From assembly GCA_001600055.1 (NCBI GenBank), contig BCIV01000004.1, positions 1-64,000 of the forward strand: a stretch of DNA of 64,000 nt, in the 5' to 3' direction. Below are positions 60,338-64,000 of this stretch, in pieces; position 1 is the stretch's first letter, and each line of letters begins with the position of its first letter. Source of the DNA: Filobasidium wieringae. Lineage: Eukaryota > Basidiomycota > Tremellomycetes > Filobasidiales > Filobasidiaceae. The translations under genes were made by a program, and so were the position numbers. Under the pieces are notes generated by a model. That model was not told the DNA's origin, made no database searches, and worked only from the letters and a program-made list of their open reading frames with translations.

Positions 60338-61021
60338 TCAAGTGGTCTTTCCTTCTTTAAGATCTTCAACTGTGCAAGTATCGTTAGCCGCATACAGTTC
60401 CATTACAGTATAACAACTTACTCAGACCCTTCAGGGTATCGATTCCAACGGACCCTTCAGCCGATTTGGCCATCAGAGGAGCATATTTCTCATTGATTTG
60501 TTCAACCAAGTGTACTCGAGAACGTGCTAGAAGACCAGGTGTTAGATAAGTCAAGCAGCTGTCCAATGAAGCTTACCATTCAGCTTTCCCTCCGAGTACC
60601 AAATATAGACATCGACCAAGGTCGGGACTTGTCGAGAATCGCGTCTTGCCACCCATCTCAGAACACACTCAGCTTCTTCTAGATGCGCCTGCCCGTCCTT
60701 GCAGATCTCTTCACACAATCCAATCGGTACCCACAAAGGACATATACAAGTGGTACACATAGAGGGAAGGCGATCCAAAAAGTTCTCGTGTCGTGTGTTT
60801 CTTTCAACCCGAATCTCATCAAAGAAGCCCTTCAAAGCGGCGGATTAGTAAAGCGCGGGAGAAACGTTCAGGCTGGAGGGGTAACCACTCACGGATGCTA
60901 CGGCTTCATCGTACGAGGTCGGAGGTTTTGCATCCATACCGATTGATGGTGTAGATAGACCCGAGGACATATCGCCCGGCTGAAAGCTTATTTCATCTGT
61001 TTCCTGGCTTAATGCACTCAT
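60338..61021 (-). CDS. CCCH-motif family copy E
   Basis: Four exons: 61021-60903, 60829-60577, 60526-60422, 60369-60338. The first intron (phase 0) is not seen in the other copies; the other two are phase 1 as in B-D. N-terminus MSALSQETDEISFQPGDMSS. The motif reads MCTTCICPLWVPIGLCEEIC then KDGQAHLEEAECVLRWVARR, with an extra Cys on each side of the PLW. Then VPTLVDVYIWYSEGKLN, exon 3 ARSRVHLVEQINEKYAPLMA, and a last exon giving IEDLKEGKTT. All joins keep frame, which is good evidence for a real gene. Confidence 0.68.
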
Positions 61022-61743
61022 TCTCAAGGAAATATTCTAGGATGATGACGAGACCGAAGTAAATGTTGGATTTCTGTTTTGGGAAGATGAAATGGTATCA
61101 GGCGGATGGATGATGCAAGACTGTAGTGGGATCAATCTTGTATAGATCCCTCACAAGTCCCTTTCCAAATCGTCTCCTTTCTATGTTTCATGCGTCGAAG
61201 ACATCCTTTTTAGTGCATCCTTGTGGCGTGTGCCCACCGCGGACAGCTAGATAGAGGCCTTCTACGAAGTAAATTGCGGGTCAGATTTATCATTACCATG
61301 CCTTGTGTCGGCAGAGAACCGGGTTGATGTCTATCGTAGCTCCCCTCCCTGTCGTGACAACATCTGCGATTTGCCACCCGCGACCAGAAATCTCGGCATC
61401 ATTTAGGCAACCTCGGGAAAACGGACTGGGACGCCTGCTGAGCCGCTGTCAACGAGCTATCGTTCTTGAACTTGCTTCAACGGACATCATGTATGTAAGA
61501 GAAACGTCACATATTATGGGATTTACACATCAGAAGACAGTGGGTAAGACTCGGAGTCTAAGGTCCTGCCCCATCATATGATACGAGAGAACCAGTAGAG
61601 CCATGCGATGGTATGATATCGCGCGGCAAACAATTCTCGATTCGTTGATATAAATGCCATCACAAAGTCTCGCTACAACCGTATGCCCTCTTTCGGAATG
61701 CGCAACATCCTAACCCTTCACAGCTGCGCATCTCTCCCGGCAA
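61022..61743. other. Intergenic in the CCCH cluster
   Basis: About 720 bases between copies E and F; no supported gene. Confidence 0.45.
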
Positions 61744-62277
61744 CTAATACTGCCTCTGGTCGTCGAGATGCCAATCAAAGTCAAGTTCCGATTGTAATCT
61801 GCACACACCGATGAAGAGACTACTTACAGTTGAAGTCCGACCCCTTGATTCCTCAAATTCTGGAGGTTCGCCTGTGTCAACTAAAACCTTTAGATCCTCC
61901 GGACCGAAATCTTGGTGATATCTGCGATGATGCCAGCTATACCGTCGCAACACTGAGATTCCAGTGATGTACAGATGCTCATGCATCTGGCTCTCAGTAC
62001 AAGCTTCAGATTCCAGGTAGACTGGGTTGTTGCACTTCTCACACGGGACCTTGAAATTCGGGAGTTCCGCCACCCAATCAGCTCCCTTATACGATCTGTC
62101 CCATACCCACGATGGGACCTCTTGTATGCTGACGCGTGGCAAAGTCGGCTCGTCTTCCAGGAGTCGGATACTTTCGTCTTTGCTATAGTCGAGAGGACAA
62201 CGATCCTCGATCATGTGACTAACGGATGGCTCTCCGTCGTAAGAGTCCTCACAAGCGGAAGTTCGAGAATCAGCCAT
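61744..62277 (-). CDS. CCCH-motif family copy F, divergent
   Basis: I set the start at MADSRTSACEDSYDGEPSVS because the other copies begin with similar polar Ser/Asp-rich stretches; the frame is open to another ATG at 62457. Upstream of the motif: VPSWVWDRSYKGADWVAELP. The motif reads PCEKCNNPVYLESEACTESQ then MHEHLYITGISVLRRY. The linker between the second and third Cys is about four residues shorter than in B-E, but C-x2-C, the Pro-x-Tyr and C-x5-H are kept. The frame runs on to ELDFDWHLDDQRQY and a stop at 61744. I did not find equivalents of exons 2 and 3, so the copy may be truncated or spliced differently. Confidence 0.55.
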   Translation of the reverse strand: MADSRTSACEDSYDGEPSVSHMIEDRCPLDYSKDESIRLLEDEPTLPRVSIQEVPSWVWDRSYKGADWVAELPNFKVPCEKCNNPVYLESEACTESQMHEHLYITGISVLRRYSWHHRRYHQDFGPEDLKVLVDTGEPPEFEESRGRTSTVSSLFIGVCRLQSELDFDWHLDDQRQY

Positions 62278-63581
62278 ATCACCGATGGAAGCGGGCCCAG
62301 TGGAATTGCTGTGTGAGGAAATCGTGTTACCGTGGACTGTTTGTATATATGGACGAGTGAATTTCACTTCGACACAGTTCTGGGGTATCATCAGAATCTC
62401 CAACTGTCCTATATACTGGCGCGGCTCGTACGCTCGATAACAACATCGCGCGATCATCCATAGTTCCTTTCATTAACGCTTCTCTCCTCAGACTGTAGAC
62501 GCCATAGTGATGATATCACCAGGGAAAAGGGAAGTCTTACCTTTGTACCCCTCGACTGCTCATGTGATCATTCGTCAAATCATCTAATCCCCTTCATGCT
62601 CGGGTCGAAGGGAAGAAGTCACGTGGTTCATATCCCCTGATAAGCAATCTTTCGGAGAGATCGTTATAGACCCTCATTTGAAGTCGATTCGACCTTTCAA
62701 ATAAACCTGGTCTAGTCTACATTGCTCACGTGAATTCATATTGGTCCAGGTACTCTGCTCGGTCTCCTCCCAGTAGAAGCACAATACAGGTAAGGAAAGA
62801 TGCACTTAGTAAATATAGCTCATGTTTGCCCATGCGACATCGCCTTTGCATGTCAAGTCCTAAGTTATCCCACGAACATCTCGTTCATAATCAGAACAAT
62901 TACTAGGTGTGGAATTGTGGAACGAGCTAGGAGATTCATCTCGAATATACCAGACGCATGGCAGAGAGTAGAGAATGCATGAACGTTTGGTGTTCTTCCG
63001 TGTTTCAGGTCGTTTAGCACGCGATCAAATTTATTTGGATCCGCGCGTTTCGGGTTGTGACGTATATTTGCGTAGGTGTGAACCAGTTTCTTTAGGTCGA
63101 GATTTAAGTGCGTTGAGATGGGTAGGGCGGATTGAACGATTCAGCTTGATATGCAAACTACTGCAACGTATGAAAGCGGTCGGCGAGAGACGATGTTGTT
63201 GTCGAGAAAGGAAGGTAGAAGGTGGAAAGTGGTTGAACAGGCTGATGAAAAGATGTTGATCAACGATCTACTTTCACGGATAACGGTTTGTTTTGATTTG
63301 ATGGGAACGGTCCAGCCGGTTCAAATCTCCGTTCGAGCTTTATAACGGATCGTCATTGTACAAATAGCAACGTCAACGTTACCTCGCTCGCTATGACTTG
63401 AATCGATTGTATCATCGTCCTCGAATCCCTTCACGTCTCTTCACATTCTCTTGTACTCCTCTCTCTTAGCCCGGCACTACCCACCTCTGAACAGCGTTAC
63501 CCGTCGATCCCACAACCTAGCGAAGTAATAGGACCTACTCGCGATACACTCCTTTCACCTACACGTTCACTTCAAACAACA
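62278..63581. other. Intergenic right of the CCCH cluster
   Basis: About 1.3 kb. TCACGTGA lies at 62726-62733. An open frame of 94 codons at 62975-63259 (plus) is Arg/Cys-rich but lacks any motif. Nothing else was supported. Confidence 0.4.
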
Positions 63582-64000
63582 ATGTCCGAACCCGCACCAC
63601 TCCCGCTAGTCTTGACAACCACAATCCCATTGATCCTCGGTCTTCTACCCATCCTCCTCCTCCTCATTGCTCTTATTCATCCCGCTACTCGTTCTCGACT
63701 CACGACCACCTCCATATCTCTTCCAACGCTTTCATCGATTACCAAACAACCGGCAACCACTACAAAGAAGACGTCCAAGATCAGACCCCTCCTTCTGAGC
63801 GCTCAGGGGATCGCGAGTGATCGTAAAAAGATGGTCAGGAGGGAAGATTTTGGGATCACTCCTCGACCTAGTATGGATGGAGATTCTGGCGGTCTTCGTG
63901 GAGTGTTCGGTTCGGTCACTCCTGGCCAAGTCGTCGAGGCTGAAGTGCAAAAGGCGAAAACGGAGACGGGGAATGGGAAAGAAATGATGGTTCGGAACTT
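63582..64000 (+). CDS. Hypothetical protein with N-terminal membrane segment (3' partial)
   Basis: ATG at 63582 after a CA-rich leader (CAAACAACA before it). The frame stays open to the window end. It starts MSEPAPLPLVLTTTIPLILG followed by LLPILLLLIALIHPATRSRL, one strong membrane segment with a short Ser/Pro lead. A Ser/Thr/Lys-rich cytosolic-type stretch follows (KQPATTTKKTSKIRPLLLSA, EDFGITPRPSMDGDSGGLRG). I do not recognise it. The codon pattern resembles the GC-rich genes to the left, unlike the CCCH cluster beside it. Confidence 0.6.
   Translation, partial: MSEPAPLPLVLTTTIPLILGLLPILLLLIALIHPATRSRLTTTSISLPTLSSITKQPATTTKKTSKIRPLLLSAQGIASDRKKMVRREDFGITPRPSMDGDSGGLRGVFGSVTPGQVVEAEVQKAKTETGNGKEMMVRN

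Noticed and set aside
62975..63259. Plus-strand open frame of 94 codons
   Set aside because: Arg/Cys-rich, no motif, no splice continuation; probably chance.

Overview
The window looks like nuclear DNA of a basidiomycete yeast-type fungus, most likely a tremellomycete (Cryptococcus/Kwoniella/Saitozyma relatives). The evidence is dense gene packing on both strands, many introns of about 40-70 nt with GTRNGT...YAG borders that interrupt almost every gene, a PRC2 subunit (EED), a CPL1-like secreted cysteine-rich protein, and a uracil-catabolism gene pair. All calls were made by reading conceptual translations and splicing by eye; no database search was run.

Layout. 1-24 kb: end of a fungal-specific transcription factor (+), SCF F-box/WD40 protein Met30/SconB (-), ER-Golgi SNARE Bos1 (-), dynein light intermediate chain (-), EED-type WD40 protein (+), Rkm4/SETD6-type SET methyltransferase (+), ESCRT-III Vps24 (-), ketol-acid reductoisomerase Ilv5 (-), FHA-domain Tos4-like protein (-), a CPL1-like secreted protein (-) and a weak hypothetical gene (-). 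24-44 kb: a membrane-anchored SDR (+), an anion:cation symporter-type MFS transporter (+), a Btz/CASC3-type exon-junction protein (-), a large coiled-coil protein (+), and URC1/URC4 (divergent; uracil catabolism) with inverted GATA sites between them.

44-46.2 kb is a non-genic, repeat-rich stretch: two blocks dense in GTTCAA/TTGAAC hexamers, one intron-containing tRNA-Arg(ACG), tandem copies of its 5' half with 5' flank (one copy interrupted by an assembly gap), and a dispersed 3' fragment. 46.7-53 kb holds a Kre9/Knh1-like single-pass membrane protein (+), a conserved low-complexity protein resembling the DUF4588/HAPSTR1 group (-), and a metallo-beta-lactamase-fold hydrolase (+).

53.3-62.5 kb is the most unusual part. 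Six short genes, all on the minus strand and head to tail, share a motif C-x(1-2)-C-x2-P-x-[YWL]-...-C-x5-H. Where the parts can be read they also share phase-1 splice sites and a tiny last exon. I do not recognise the family. One copy (the most left-hand) carries disruptions, and the right-most is divergent. The window ends in the 5' part of a gene for a protein with an N-terminal membrane segment.
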